Assembly (NCBI RefSeq): GCF_030124145.1
Contig: NZ_JASKMS010000001.1
Coordinates: forward strand, 434,001 to 498,000
Length of the DNA stretch: 64,000 bases
Direction: 5' to 3'
Origin: Streptomyces sp. 378
Lineage (GTDB): Bacteria > Actinomycetota > Actinomycetes > Streptomycetales > Streptomycetaceae
Positions 1-8,389 of this stretch are shown here, piece by piece; within the stretch, counting starts at the first letter, position 1; each line of letters begins with the position of its first letter. The notes under the pieces were generated by a model. That model ran no database searches, was not told the origin of the DNA, and worked only from the letters and a program-made list of their open reading frames with translations. Both the position numbers and the translations under genes were made by a program.

Positions 1-995
1 CCACCGAGTTCGACCTCGCGGGTCGCGGTACGGCGGAAGTGGTAGACCGGCGAGGCCCAGCGCAGGAACTCCTCGACCGCGGTGGGGATCAGGGAGGGGT
101 CCTCCTGGAGCCTGGCGAGCTGCTCGGGGTGCTGGAGCAGGGCCAGCATGGAGTGGGTGATGGTGTGCCGCGTGGTCTCGTTGCCGGCCACGACCAGGAG
201 CAGGAAGTAGTTGTCGAAGTCCTGCGCGGACAGCGGGACGCCGTCACGCGGGGTGGTGTTGACGAGTCTGGAGACCAGGTCCGTGCCGTCCTTGCCGCGC
301 CGCTGCCTCGCCAACTCCCGCCCGTACTCGAACACCTCCAGCGAGGCGGGGGAACGAAACGGCAGGTCGCGGTACTGCTCACTCTCCTCGCTGTGCAGCA
401 GCACATCCGCGTAGTCGGGGTCGGTGTTGCCGATGATGCGGTTGCCCCAGTCGATGAGCTGCTGGTTGTCCTCCGGCGGCACGTCGAGGAGGCGGGCGAG
501 CACGTTGATGGGGAAGTCCGCGGAGACGTCGGCCACGAAGTCGAAGCTGCCCTTGGCGAGCGCGGCGTCCAGGGTCGTCGCCGTCAGTCCGCGCAGGAAG
601 TCGGTGTAGCTGTTGATGACGCCCGCCCCGAACTGTCGCTGGATGAGGCTGCGCAGCGCGCGGTGGCGTACCCCGTCCAGCTCCAGGATGGAGGCTCGTT
701 TCTTGATCTGGTCGTCGTCGACCTCTTCGAGATTGACGAACCTGGTGGAGGTGAAGGTCTCGGCGTCGCGATCGACCCGGGCGATGTCCGCGTGCCGGGT
801 CACCGCCCAGAAACCGGAGTTGGGCGCCTGCTCCGGCTGCCAGTGGACGGGGTCCTCGTGGCGCAGGGTGTGGAACATCCGCCAGGGGGTGATGCCGTCG
901 GTGAAGTTGTCCAGGTCGGTGAGGTCGACGTCCGCCAGGGGGAGCGGTTCGTTCACGGCGCCGGTGGTGGTGGCAGTGGGAAAGGTCTCGGTCAT
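1..995 (-). CDS. Cytochrome P450, C-terminal part cut by window edge
   Basis: Heme-thiolate monooxygenase. The visible 331 codons start at an ATG behind a GAGGAG ribosome site. They contain the I-helix motif VVAGNETTRH (acid/alcohol proton relay region) near residue 262 and the K-helix ExxR (EEFLR) near residue 310. The heme-binding cysteine loop lies beyond the window. The N-terminal half reads like soluble actinobacterial P450s of the steroid/linalool hydroxylase type, but the substrate cannot be assigned. The gene starts 24 bp after the glutamine-synthetase-like gene and is surely co-transcribed with it. Its electron donors are probably the ferredoxin and ferredoxin reductase encoded divergently at 2741-4184. 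The identification as P450 is firm; the subfamily is a guess. Confidence 0.93.
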   Translation of the reverse strand, partial: MTETFPTATTTGAVNEPLPLADVDLTDLDNFTDGITPWRMFHTLRHEDPVHWQPEQAPNSGFWAVTRHADIARVDRDAETFTSTRFVNLEEVDDDQIKKRASILELDGVRHRALRSLIQRQFGAGVINSYTDFLRGLTATTLDAALAKGSFDFVADVSADFPINVLARLLDVPPEDNQQLIDWGNRIIGNTDPDYADVLLHSEESEQYRDLPFRSPASLEVFEYGRELARQRRGKDGTDLVSRLVNTTPRDGVPLSAQDFDNYFLLLVVAGNETTRHTITHSMLALLQHPEQLARLQEDPSLIPTAVEEFLRWASPVYHFRRTATREVELG

Positions 996-1019
996 CGGTG
1001 GCTCCTCTGCGTCAGCACG

Positions 1020-2396
1020 TCACAGGTGGTAGGCGTACTCGGTGAACTCCCAGTCGGTGACGTGCCGTTGGAAGCGCTCGACCTCGTTCCGCTTGTAGGA
1101 GAGGAAGGACGTGGTGAAGTCCTTGCCGAGCACCTCGGCCAGGGCGGTGTCCGCCTCCAGCGCGTCGAGGGCGGCGCTCAGGGTGGTGGGAAGGCGGGCG
1201 GACTTCGTGGCGTCGTAGCCGTATCCCTCCAGGGGGGCGGGGGGCTCGTCACCGGCCAGGATGCCCAGCAGCGCGGCGGCGACGGTCGCGGCGACGGCCA
1301 GATAGGGGTTGGCGCCGGCGTCACCCAGGCGCAGTTCGAGGCGGGTGCCGGAGCCACGCTCGGGTGGGATACGGACCATGGCGCTGCGGTTGTCCAGGCC
1401 CCAGTCGATCAGCCAGGGCGCGAGGGTGTCGGGTCCGAAGCGCTTGTACGAGTTGACGGTGGGGTTGAGCAGGGCGGCCAGGGCCGGCGCGTGGGCCAGG
1501 ACGCCGGCCACCGCGTGGCGGGCGGTGGCGGACAGGCCGTACGCGCCCGTGGGGTCGTCGAAGGTGTTGCGCCCCTCGGTGCCCTCTGCGCCCTCGCAGG
1601 ACAGGTGGAGGTGGAAGCCGGAGCCGCCCGCGTCGTTGAAGGGCTTGGCCATGAAGGTGGCGAGCCTGCCCTCCTTACGGGCCAGTTCCTTGATCGCCGC
1701 TTTGAAGCGGAAGGCGCGGTCGGCGGCCGACATCGCCTCCGAGTGCGTGAGGTTGATCTCGAACTGCCCGCCGTCGAACTCGTGGTTGCCGCTGATCACG
1801 CCGAGGTTCAGGTCCCGCACCTGGCGCAGCACACGCAGCAGGTGGTTGTCGGGGTCGGCCCGCAGGCCGGCTGTGTAGACGACGCCCGAGTCCTGCGCGT
1901 AGCGGCGCCAGCCGCCGGTAGGGCCGGGCTCGGGGTCGCAGAGGTAGTACTCCAGCTCGGGACCGACGACGGGGCGCAGTCCGTGGTCGGAGCACCGGGC
2001 GAGAACCGCGCGCAGCAGGTCGCGCGGCGACTCGGGCGCGGGCGCACCGGTCGCCGGGTCGACGACGTCCCCCAGACAGGCGGCGACGCCGGGCTCCCAC
2101 GGCAGCGTCACCAGGGTGTCGAGATCGGGTCGTACACAGATGTCGGGCAGCCCCGCGTCCAGGCCGCCGCCGACCGGGACCACATCACCCTGAGGGCTGG
2201 TGTGGTAGACGGCTCGGCAGAAGGCGAGCCCGTGGTCACTGGCCCGGGGCAGCTCGTCGAGCAGTACGTCGCGCGCCCGCTCGGTGCCGATGAGGTCGGG
2301 ATAGACCACCCGGACGACGTCGATGCCGTCGGCGGCGAGCCGGTCCATGTGCCGGCGGACCTGCCGGCGGACGTCTGAGATGTCTTGATCGCTCAC
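1020..2396 (-). CDS. Glutamine-synthetase-like gamma-glutamyl-amine synthetase (PuuA/GlnA4 type)
   Basis: ATP-dependent ligase of the GS-I fold, 458 aa, GTG start behind GAGGAGACAAC. Visible motifs are VGPELEYYL (metal-binding Glu), the ATP-binding signature KPFNDAGGSGFHLHLS, NSYKRFGP and GANPYLAVAA. The adenylylation-site tyrosine loop of true GlnA is not recognisable, as in the GS paralogues that gamma-glutamylate amines (PuuA for putrescine, GlnA4 for ethanolamine, IpuC for isopropylamine). A PuuC-like dehydrogenase, a PuuD-like hydrolase and a permease in the same island argue for amine catabolism and against nitrogen assimilation. The amine is unknown. Aromatic amines are suggested by the ring-cleavage genes next door. 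The promoter carries a dyad shared across the island. Confidence 0.88.
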   Translation of the reverse strand: MSDQDISDVRRQVRRHMDRLAADGIDVVRVVYPDLIGTERARDVLLDELPRASDHGLAFCRAVYHTSPQGDVVPVGGGLDAGLPDICVRPDLDTLVTLPWEPGVAACLGDVVDPATGAPAPESPRDLLRAVLARCSDHGLRPVVGPELEYYLCDPEPGPTGGWRRYAQDSGVVYTAGLRADPDNHLLRVLRQVRDLNLGVISGNHEFDGGQFEINLTHSEAMSAADRAFRFKAAIKELARKEGRLATFMAKPFNDAGGSGFHLHLSCEGAEGTEGRNTFDDPTGAYGLSATARHAVAGVLAHAPALAALLNPTVNSYKRFGPDTLAPWLIDWGLDNRSAMVRIPPERGSGTRLELRLGDAGANPYLAVAATVAAALLGILAGDEPPAPLEGYGYDATKSARLPTTLSAALDALEADTALAEVLGKDFTTSFLSYKRNEVERFQRHVTDWEFTEYAYHL

Positions 2397-2533
2397 CGTT
2401 GTCTCCTCGGGCGGACGTGGGGCGCCTTGGGCGGGCCGGGGATCCGGGGCGCGAGACCCGGGATCCGGGGTCGAAGGCGGGTGGCGGCGGAAAGGCGGTC
2501 CGGGCCGGCGGTGACCGGGCGCCCAGGCGCTTC

Positions 2534-2547
2534 ATTTGAAGCCAAAC
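2534..2547. promoter_or_regulatory. Operator-like dyad, copy 1 (GS/P450 promoter)
   Basis: ATTTG-AAGC-CAAAC, a near-perfect copy of the GTTTG-N4-CAAAC dyad found five times between 2.5 and 13.9 kb. On the minus strand it lies just downstream of a CATACC -10-like hexamer, about 140 bp before the GS start. It is placed to block transcription of the GS-P450 operon. Confidence 0.6.
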
Positions 2548-2593
2548 GGTATGGACGGGTGACCCTTGCCGCAAGAGGGCGGGGCCAAGAATT

Positions 2594-2607
2594 TATCCAC
2601 CTGGATA
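2594..2607. promoter_or_regulatory. TATCCA-CC-TGGATA palindrome
   Basis: A perfect 6-bp inverted repeat with a 2-bp spacer, four bases upstream of the TTGACC -35 of the ferredoxin operon. It lies between the two divergent promoters and could be an activator or second repressor site, for instance for the TetR protein encoded at 8390. No second copy was noticed in the island. Confidence 0.35.
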
Positions 2608-2611
2608 GGTA

Positions 2612-2640
2612 TTGACCAGGGGGTGGCGGCTTCCTATCTT
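2612..2640 (+). promoter_or_regulatory. Sigma-70-like promoter of the ferredoxin operon
   Basis: TTGACC at 2612-2617 and TATCTT at 2635-2640 are separated by 17 bp, a good housekeeping-type promoter. Transcription would start near 2647, inside operator copy 2, leaving a leader of about 95 nt before the ferredoxin ATG. Confidence 0.6.
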
Positions 2641-2654
2641 GTTTGAAGCCAAAC
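2641..2654. promoter_or_regulatory. Operator-like dyad, copy 2 (ferredoxin operon)
   Basis: GTTTG-AAGC-CAAAC, the perfect form of the dyad, directly abuts the -10 hexamer. A bound dimer would cover the transcription start, which fits repression. Confidence 0.65.
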
Positions 2655-2740
2655 GAGTAAGGGGTTCGGTACTCCGCTCCCCTTTGGCCGGGGCCCGGTC
2701 CGACAGCGGTCGGGCCCCTTCACCTTCAGGAGGACCGGCC

Positions 2741-2929
2741 ATGAAGGTCGTCGTCGACATGACCAAGTGCCAGGACCACGGCCAGTGCGTCTTCGCCGCC
2801 CCCGACGTCTTCCGGATGGACGACGACGGACACCTGGCGTACGTCCCCGACCCGGACGACGCGCTGCGCGACGAGGTCGAGGAAGCCGCTGATGTCTGCC
2901 CACTGCAGGCCATCCGGATCGAGGACTGA
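2741..2929 (+). CDS. [3Fe-4S] ferredoxin for P450
   Basis: Small electron carrier of 62 aa. Cysteines 10 and 16 lie in CQDHGQC and cysteine 53 is followed by proline. The second cysteine of the usual CxxCxxC motif is replaced by histidine, which is the hallmark of P450-partner [3Fe-4S] ferredoxins. ATG start behind AGGAGG. It is the first gene of the operon and sits one base before the reductase, so it very probably passes electrons to the divergently encoded P450. Confidence 0.93.
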   Translation: MKVVVDMTKCQDHGQCVFAAPDVFRMDDDGHLAYVPDPDDALRDEVEEAADVCPLQAIRIED

Positions 2930-2930
2930 C

Positions 2931-4184
2931 ATGGGCGCCGGACGTGTCGTCGTCGCAGGCGCCTCGATGGGCGGACTGCGCGCCGCCGAGCAACTGCGTG
3001 CCGCCGGCTGGGCGGGTGCCGTCACGGTCGTCGGGGACGAGCCGCACATGCCGTACAACCGCCCGCCCCTGTCCAAGGAGGTACTGGCGGGGAAGGCACC
3101 GTTCGAGTCGCTGGCCTTCACCCCGAAGGCGTCGACGGCCGACGTGGAGTGGCGGCTCGGCACGAAGGTCGTCGCCGCCCGCCTGTCCGAGCGGATCATC
3201 GAACTGGACGACGGCGAGACGCTCTCGTACGACGGTCTGGTCGTCGCCACCGGCATGCGGCCGAGGCGGCTGCGCTGCCCGGGCCCGACCGCCGGCCGCC
3301 ACACGGTCCGTACCCTCGCCGACGCCCGGGCCCTGCGGGACGAGCTGACCCGGCCGGGTGTGCGGCTGGTCGTGGTCGGGGCGGGCTTCATCGGGTGCGA
3401 AGTCGCGGCCAGCGCGGTCGGGCTCGGCGTCACCGAGGTGACCGTCGTCGACCCGCTGCCCCTGCCCATGCTGGGACCCCTCGGTGAGCTGCCGGCTCGC
3501 GCGCTGCTCAAGCGGCACGAGAAGCGCGGGGTGCGGTTCGCGCTCGGTGCGCCGGTCGCCTCGTTCGAGGGCACCGACGGTGGCGGGGGGAGAGTCACCG
3601 GCGTCGTCCTCGGCGACGGGACGGTCCTTCCGGCCGACGTGGTCGTGGAGTGCGTGGGATCGGTCGCCAACACCGAGTGGCTCAAGGGCAACGGCCTCGA
3701 TCTGTCCGACGGTGTGCTGACGGACGAGCAGCTGCGCGTCGGCGGACTGCCGCACGTCGTCGCGGTCGGCGATGTCGCCCGCTTCCCCAACGCCCGCTAC
3801 GACGGCGTACCCCGACGCGTCGAGCACTGGTCCATCCCCACCGACACCGCCAGGCACGCGGCCCGGAGCCTGGCCGCCCACCTGCACGGCACGGACGGCG
3901 GCCTCGCCCCCTTCGCGCCGCTGCCCACCTTCTGGAGCGACCAGCACGACTTCCGGCTGCAGTCCTTCGGCGCGCCCGTGCTCGGTGTCGATGACGTGCG
4001 GGTCCTGGACGGCGACCCGGAGGGTGATCCGGAGGGTGACGTCCTCGTCGGATACCACCGCGACGACCGGCTTGTCGGTGTCGTCGCGCTCGGCGGCCAG
4101 ACCGCCGCCGTGGCCGCCGCCCGCTACCGCGCTCAGTTGCTGCACCAGCCCGCTCTCACGGCCCGAACCCAAGGAACGTCATGA
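2931..4184 (+). CDS. NAD(P)H-dependent ferredoxin reductase (FAD)
   Basis: Flavoprotein of the rubredoxin/putidaredoxin reductase family, 417 aa. FAD-binding motif GASMGGLRAAEQL lies at the N terminus, the NAD-binding GAGFIGCEVAASA near residue 150, and the second FAD contact VVAVGDVARF near residue 280. The start ATG lies one base after the ferredoxin stop; an upstream in-frame ATG is inside the ferredoxin gene and was rejected. It overlaps the next gene by ATGA. With the ferredoxin and the P450 it makes a complete class I three-component monooxygenase system. Confidence 0.92.
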   Translation: MGAGRVVVAGASMGGLRAAEQLRAAGWAGAVTVVGDEPHMPYNRPPLSKEVLAGKAPFESLAFTPKASTADVEWRLGTKVVAARLSERIIELDDGETLSYDGLVVATGMRPRRLRCPGPTAGRHTVRTLADARALRDELTRPGVRLVVVGAGFIGCEVAASAVGLGVTEVTVVDPLPLPMLGPLGELPARALLKRHEKRGVRFALGAPVASFEGTDGGGGRVTGVVLGDGTVLPADVVVECVGSVANTEWLKGNGLDLSDGVLTDEQLRVGGLPHVVAVGDVARFPNARYDGVPRRVEHWSIPTDTARHAARSLAAHLHGTDGGLAPFAPLPTFWSDQHDFRLQSFGAPVLGVDDVRVLDGDPEGDPEGDVLVGYHRDDRLVGVVALGGQTAAVAAARYRAQLLHQPALTARTQGTS

Positions 4185-4993
4185 CCAGTGTCCGTGGTTT
4201 CTTCCACCCCAAGACGGCGAGTGGCGCCTCGTCGCTGATCCCCTCGCCGCCGTGGCGCTACTCCGGCGATCTGCTGACGATCGAGTACCGGACCGATCCG
4301 GCGCGGGTGCGTGAACTGCTGCCCGAACCCCTGGAACCGGCCGACGAGGACCCCGGCGCGGTCGCGCTGATCTGGGCCGACTGGCAGTCCTGCTCGGCCT
4401 CGGGTGAGGAACTGCTCGACCCGGTGCTCTCCCAGTACAAGGAGGCGTTCGCCGTCGTCCGCTGCCAGTACCGGGGCCGCACGTACTCACGCTGTGTCCA
4501 CATCTGGGTCGACAAGGACTTCGCGATCGCCCGCGGGCTGCACCAGGGCTACCCGAAGAAGCTCGGCTCGATCCACCAGACCCGCCCGCATCCGTACGGG
4601 CCCGCTCCCTGGATAGCGGCGGGGGCGCGTTTCGGCGCGACTCTCGCCGCCGCGGACCGCCGACTGGCCCAGGCCGTGGTCACCCTGCGGGAGCCGTCCG
4701 AGACCAACGGCTTCGTGAACGGGCACCCGATGGCCCACCACCGCTGGCTGCCGTCGATCGAGAACGGCAGGGGACTGGCCCTGGACGAGCTGATCGAGTC
4801 CGGTGCGGCGTCCTTCGAGGGCGGGCAGGCGTGGGTCGGTGATGCCGAGCTGGAGCTGTTCGAGGCGCCTACCGAGGAGCTGTCCCGGCTGGAGATCCGG
4901 GAACCGATCGCCGCGTACTACCGCCAGGTCGGCGTGGTGTGGGACGGCGGGCGGTTGCTGGAGGCCGGTACGTCCGGAGCGTCTGCCGAGTGA
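4181..4993 (+). CDS. Acetoacetate-decarboxylase-like enzyme
   Basis: 270 aa protein of the acetoacetate decarboxylase (ADC) fold. It keeps the GYPKK stretch near residue 125, where the paired lysines of true ADC form the Schiff base and tune its pKa. ADC-fold proteins outside solvent producers act on varied 2- and 3-oxo acids, including as aldolase-dehydratases, so the reaction cannot be read from sequence. In this operon, between a P450 redox pair and ring-cleavage enzymes, it may process an oxo-acid from the cleaved ring. It overlaps the reductase by 4 bp, so it is translationally coupled. Confidence 0.82.
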   Translation: MTSVRGFFHPKTASGASSLIPSPPWRYSGDLLTIEYRTDPARVRELLPEPLEPADEDPGAVALIWADWQSCSASGEELLDPVLSQYKEAFAVVRCQYRGRTYSRCVHIWVDKDFAIARGLHQGYPKKLGSIHQTRPHPYGPAPWIAAGARFGATLAAADRRLAQAVVTLREPSETNGFVNGHPMAHHRWLPSIENGRGLALDELIESGAASFEGGQAWVGDAELELFEAPTEELSRLEIREPIAAYYRQVGVVWDGGRLLEAGTSGASAE

Positions 4994-5007
4994 GGTTTTT
5001 GGCCGAC

Positions 5008-5110
5008 GGCGGCTTTGTCGTGGCTGGTCGCTCCCCACTCTCGAATTCGCTCGAGCGGGGGGACCCCCATCGCGGCGGAGCCGCATGTCCATACAGCCCC
5101 GCGCCCCTGA
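5008..5110. repeat. Streptomycete intergenic repeat (REP-like), 156-bp gap
   Basis: The gap between the ADC-like and ALDH genes starts with a segment (5008-5031) that matches, with few changes, the reverse complement of 53161-53184. It ends in CCCCGCGCCCCTGA (5097-5110), the same GC palindrome half seen at 53131. Such GTGG(C/T)(C/T)GGTCGC plus CCCCGCGCCCC units recur between genes in Streptomyces. Here it separates two co-directional genes of one operon. Confidence 0.55.
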
Positions 5111-5149
5111 GTGGGTGCGCCCTCCCCTTGTCCCTATGGAGCCCTTCTC

Positions 5150-6610
5150 ATGACTGACAAGATCACCGTCGCCGGAGTCACCGTCGACACCCGGCACTGG
5201 ATCGGCGGCGAACGTGTCGCCTCCGCCGAGACGTTCGCCGACGTCTCACCGATCGACGGACGCGTCCTCGGAGAGATCGCCCGCGGTGGCGCGCCGGAGG
5301 CAGAGGCCGCCGTGGCCGCCGCCCGCGACGCCTTTCCCGCGTGGGCGGCCACCCCGCGCGCCGAGCGCGCTCGCATCCTGCACGCCATCGCCGACGGCGT
5401 CGAGCAGCGCCTCGAAGAGCTCGCGATCGTCGAGACGCACGACAACGGCGCCCTGCTCCGCTCGCACCGCCGGGGCGTGATGCCGCGCGTGGCGCACAAC
5501 TTCCGCTTCTTCGCCGACTGGTTGCCGACACTGGAGCACGAGGACTTCGACACGCGCGGGCACACGAATCACGTCAGCTGGGACCCGGCGGGTCCGTGCG
5601 TCCTGATCACCCCGTGGAACGCCCCGCTGATGCTGGCCACCTGGAAGGTGGCACCCGCGCTGGCCGCCGGGAACACGGTGGTCCTCAAGCCCGCCGAATG
5701 GTCCCCGCTGACCGCCTCACTGCTGGCCGACATCGCGGCCGAGGCGGGGCTCCCGACGGGTGTGCTCAACGTCGTCCAGGGATACGGTGCCGAGATCGGC
5801 GACGCCCTCACCTCGCATCCGGACGTACGCCGGATCAGTTTCACCGGCTCGGTTCCCACGGCCCGGCGGATCGCGGCGTCGGCCGCCGCCAACCTCACCC
5901 CGCTCAGCCTCGAACTCGGAGGCAAGTCACCGCTGTTGGTGTTCGCCGACGCGGACCTGGACCTCGCCGTGGACCTCGCGGTGGAGCAGTACGACAACGC
6001 CGGGCAGGTCTGTCTGGCCGCGACCCGCATCCTCGTCGAGGAGACGGTCGCCGAGGAGTTCACCCGCCGTTTCGTCGACAAGGCCCGGGCGCTCAGGCAG
6101 GGGGACCCGCGCGACGAGGCCACCGACCTCGGCCCCAACATCCACCCCCGCCAGCTGGAGAGGATCGACGGCTTCGTGCAGCGGGCGCTCGCGGCCGGCG
6201 CGCGCGCGGTCGTCGGCGGGCACCGCAAGGACGGGCTCTACTACGAGCCGACCCTGCTCACCGACGTCGCCCAGGAGGCCGAGATCGTCCAGGAGGAGGT
6301 CTTCGGGCCGGTCCTGACCCTCCAGACCTTCGCCGACGAGGAGGAAGCCGTCCGGCTGGCCAACGACACCCGCTTCGGACTCGCCGCCACCCTCGCCACC
6401 GGCGACCACGCCCGCGCCGAACGCGTCAGCGCCCGGCTCGTCGCGGGCACGGTCTGGGTCAACTGCTTCTTCGTCCGCGACCTCCAGGCACCCTTCGGCG
6501 GCTCCCGCCAGTCCGGCGTCGGCCGCGAGGGCGGCACCTGGAGCTTCGACTTCTACTGCGACCTCAAGAACACCGTGACCGCTCCGAAGGGATGGCTGGA
6601 CCATGGGTGA
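5150..6610 (+). CDS. Aldehyde dehydrogenase, HpaE-like (hydroxymuconic semialdehyde type)
   Basis: NAD(P)-dependent ALDH of 486 aa. Motifs are PWNAPLML, FTGSVPTAR, LELGGKSP with the general-base Glu near residue 250, and NAGQVCLA with the catalytic Cys near residue 285. The sequence and the immediately overlapping LigB and FAH genes suggest a 5-carboxymethyl-2-hydroxymuconate semialdehyde dehydrogenase or a relative acting on a ring-cleavage product. ATG at 5150 has GGAG upstream; an in-frame GTG at 5111 lies in the repeat and was rejected. The stop overlaps the next start by 8 bp. Confidence 0.87.
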   Translation: MTDKITVAGVTVDTRHWIGGERVASAETFADVSPIDGRVLGEIARGGAPEAEAAVAAARDAFPAWAATPRAERARILHAIADGVEQRLEELAIVETHDNGALLRSHRRGVMPRVAHNFRFFADWLPTLEHEDFDTRGHTNHVSWDPAGPCVLITPWNAPLMLATWKVAPALAAGNTVVLKPAEWSPLTASLLADIAAEAGLPTGVLNVVQGYGAEIGDALTSHPDVRRISFTGSVPTARRIAASAAANLTPLSLELGGKSPLLVFADADLDLAVDLAVEQYDNAGQVCLAATRILVEETVAEEFTRRFVDKARALRQGDPRDEATDLGPNIHPRQLERIDGFVQRALAAGARAVVGGHRKDGLYYEPTLLTDVAQEAEIVQEEVFGPVLTLQTFADEEEAVRLANDTRFGLAATLATGDHARAERVSARLVAGTVWVNCFFVRDLQAPFGGSRQSGVGREGGTWSFDFYCDLKNTVTAPKGWLDHG

Positions 6611-7523
6611 CATCGTCGGGGCGGGCCTGCTCGCCCACGTCCCCACCATCGTGCTCCCGGAGGCCGACCGGCTGGAACTGAACGAGGGCAGGGAGATCAC
6701 TCTCGTCACCGGTCTCCGGCAGCTCCGCAGGGACGTCTTCGAGTCCGACGACTACGACACCGTGGTCGTCCTGGACTCGCACTGGGCCACCACCGTCGAG
6801 TTCGTCGTCACGGCCCAGCAGCGGCGGGCGGGCCTGTTCACCTCCGAGGAGCTGCCGCGCGGCATGTGCCGGATGCCGTACGACTTCCCCGGCGACCCCG
6901 AACTCGCCCACAACATCGAGAAGTTCGCCGACGAACGCGGCACCTGGATCACCGCGATCGACGACGACTACCTGCCGATCTACTACGCCACCATCAACCT
7001 CTGGAAGTTCCTCGGCGAGGGCCTGCCCGACAAGCGGTGGGTGACCATCGGCGTGTGCCAGACCGGCGACATGGAGGACCATCTGCGCCTGGGCCGCGCC
7101 CTCGCGGACGGCATCGCGGCCACCCCCGGCCGACGCGTCCTCCTCATCGCCTCCGGCGCCCTCTCGCACACCTTCTGGCCGCTGCGCGAACTGCGCGACC
7201 ACGAGGCCAGCGACCCGTCCCACATCTTCACCCCCGAAGCCCGCGAATCCGACTACGAGCGCATCGCGTGGTTCAAGGAGGGCCGCCACGACCGGGTCCT
7301 CGACACCATGCCGGAGTTCTCGAAGTACAAGCCCGAGGCGAGGTTCTCCCACTACCTGATGATGGCGGGCGCCCTCGGTGAGCGAGCCTGCACCGCCCCG
7401 GCACGCCAGTACGGCGCCTACGAGAACTCCATCGGCACCGGCCAGGTCCACCTCTGGTTCGACCGCCCGGCCAAGGGCTGGACCGCCCCCCTCATCCCCG
7501 CACAGGAGCCCACCCATGCCTGA
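6603..7523 (+). CDS. Type II (LigB-fold) extradiol ring-cleavage dioxygenase
   Basis: Fe(II)-dependent catechol meta-cleavage enzyme of 306 aa. Probable metal ligands are His12 (LLAHVP), His60 (LDSHW) and the Glu in YGAYENSIGTGQ. The acid/base His sits in GALSHTFW. Length and motifs fit homoprotocatechuate 2,3-dioxygenases of the type II (HpcB) class better than the two-subunit LigAB. With the flanking ALDH and FAH genes it forms the core of a homoprotocatechuate-like meta pathway, ring cleavage followed by semialdehyde oxidation and isomerisation/decarboxylation. It overlaps both neighbours, so the three are one translational unit. Confidence 0.88.
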   Translation: MGDIVGAGLLAHVPTIVLPEADRLELNEGREITLVTGLRQLRRDVFESDDYDTVVVLDSHWATTVEFVVTAQQRRAGLFTSEELPRGMCRMPYDFPGDPELAHNIEKFADERGTWITAIDDDYLPIYYATINLWKFLGEGLPDKRWVTIGVCQTGDMEDHLRLGRALADGIAATPGRRVLLIASGALSHTFWPLRELRDHEASDPSHIFTPEARESDYERIAWFKEGRHDRVLDTMPEFSKYKPEARFSHYLMMAGALGERACTAPARQYGAYENSIGTGQVHLWFDRPAKGWTAPLIPAQEPTHA

Positions 7524-8361
7524 GTACCGCCGCGTCCTCCTCGACGGAGCCGCCCTCCAGGTCACCGTCGAAGGAGACGAACTCGTCGCCGGTGACGGCC
7601 GCCGCGTCAAGACCGACGAGGCTCGGCACCTGCCGCCGGTCGTCCCCTCCAAGGTCATCGCCGTCCATCTCAACCACCGCAGCCGCGTCGAGGAGTTCGG
7701 TATCGAACTCCCCGGCACCCCGACCTACTTCCACAAGCCGACCTCGGCGCTGAACTCCCATCGGGGCGCGGTCGTCCGCCCCGACGGCTGCAAGTGGCTC
7801 AACTACGAGGGCGAGGTCGCCATCGTCATCGGCCGGACGGCACGCAACATCTCGCCGGCCGAGGCGGGCGAGTACATCGCCGGCTACACCGTCGCCAACG
7901 ACTACGGCCTGCACGACTTCCGCGACACCGACGCCGGTTCCATGCTCCGCGTGAAGGGCGCCGACACCCTCTGCCCGCTCGGCCCCGGCCTGGTCACCGG
8001 CTGGGACTTCCACGGCAAGCGGCTGCGTACGTACGTCAACGGCGAGGTCGTGCAGGACGGTTCGACCGACGAGATGACGTGGGACATGCACTACCTCGTC
8101 GCCGACATCGCCCGCACCATCACCCTCCACCCCGGTGACGTGCTCCTGTCCGGCACCCCCGCCAACTCGCGCCCGGTCCAGCCCGGCGACGTGGTCGAGG
8201 TCGAGGTCGAAGGTCTCGGCCGCCTCACCAACCACATCGTCACCGGCCCGACCGCCATCCGCACCGATGTGGGCGCGCAGCCCACCGAGTCGGAGGAGGT
8301 CCTGTCCACCGCGCTCGGCGGCGACTGGGAGTTCCGTGGCATCCGGCCCCCGCGCCGCTGA
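7516..8361 (+). CDS. Fumarylacetoacetate hydrolase family (HpaG-like) isomerase/decarboxylase
   Basis: 281 aa FAH-fold enzyme. Metal-binding acids are visible in LNYEGEVAIVIG and VANDYGLHDFRD, and the C-terminal GDVLLSGTPANSRPV is typical of 2-hydroxyhepta-2,4-diene-1,7-dioate isomerases (HpaG) and 5-oxopent-3-ene-tricarboxylate decarboxylases. It would handle the oxidised ring-cleavage product made by the two preceding enzymes. ATG at 7516 has AGGAG upstream and overlaps the dioxygenase stop by 8 bp. Family is certain; the exact reaction rests on the neighbours. Confidence 0.9.
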   Translation: MPEYRRVLLDGAALQVTVEGDELVAGDGRRVKTDEARHLPPVVPSKVIAVHLNHRSRVEEFGIELPGTPTYFHKPTSALNSHRGAVVRPDGCKWLNYEGEVAIVIGRTARNISPAEAGEYIAGYTVANDYGLHDFRDTDAGSMLRVKGADTLCPLGPGLVTGWDFHGKRLRTYVNGEVVQDGSTDEMTWDMHYLVADIARTITLHPGDVLLSGTPANSRPVQPGDVVEVEVEGLGRLTNHIVTGPTAIRTDVGAQPTESEEVLSTALGGDWEFRGIRPPRR

Positions 8362-8376
8362 GACGGGCGGCGCGGG

Positions 8377-8382
8377 TAGGGT
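8377..8382 (+). promoter_or_regulatory. -10 box of a leaderless TetR transcript
   Basis: TAGGGT ends 7 nt before the tetR ATG and no ribosome site is present, the usual geometry of leaderless mRNAs in Streptomyces. It implies that the regulator has its own promoter besides operon read-through. No clear -35 is seen. Confidence 0.4.
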
Positions 8383-8389
8383 CGCGTGC

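Noticed and set aside
39..2378. A 779-codon open frame on the plus strand opposite the GS and P450 genes
   Set aside because: It is antisense to two genes with clear motifs; its Val/Gly/Asp-rich product is the usual GC-frame shadow.
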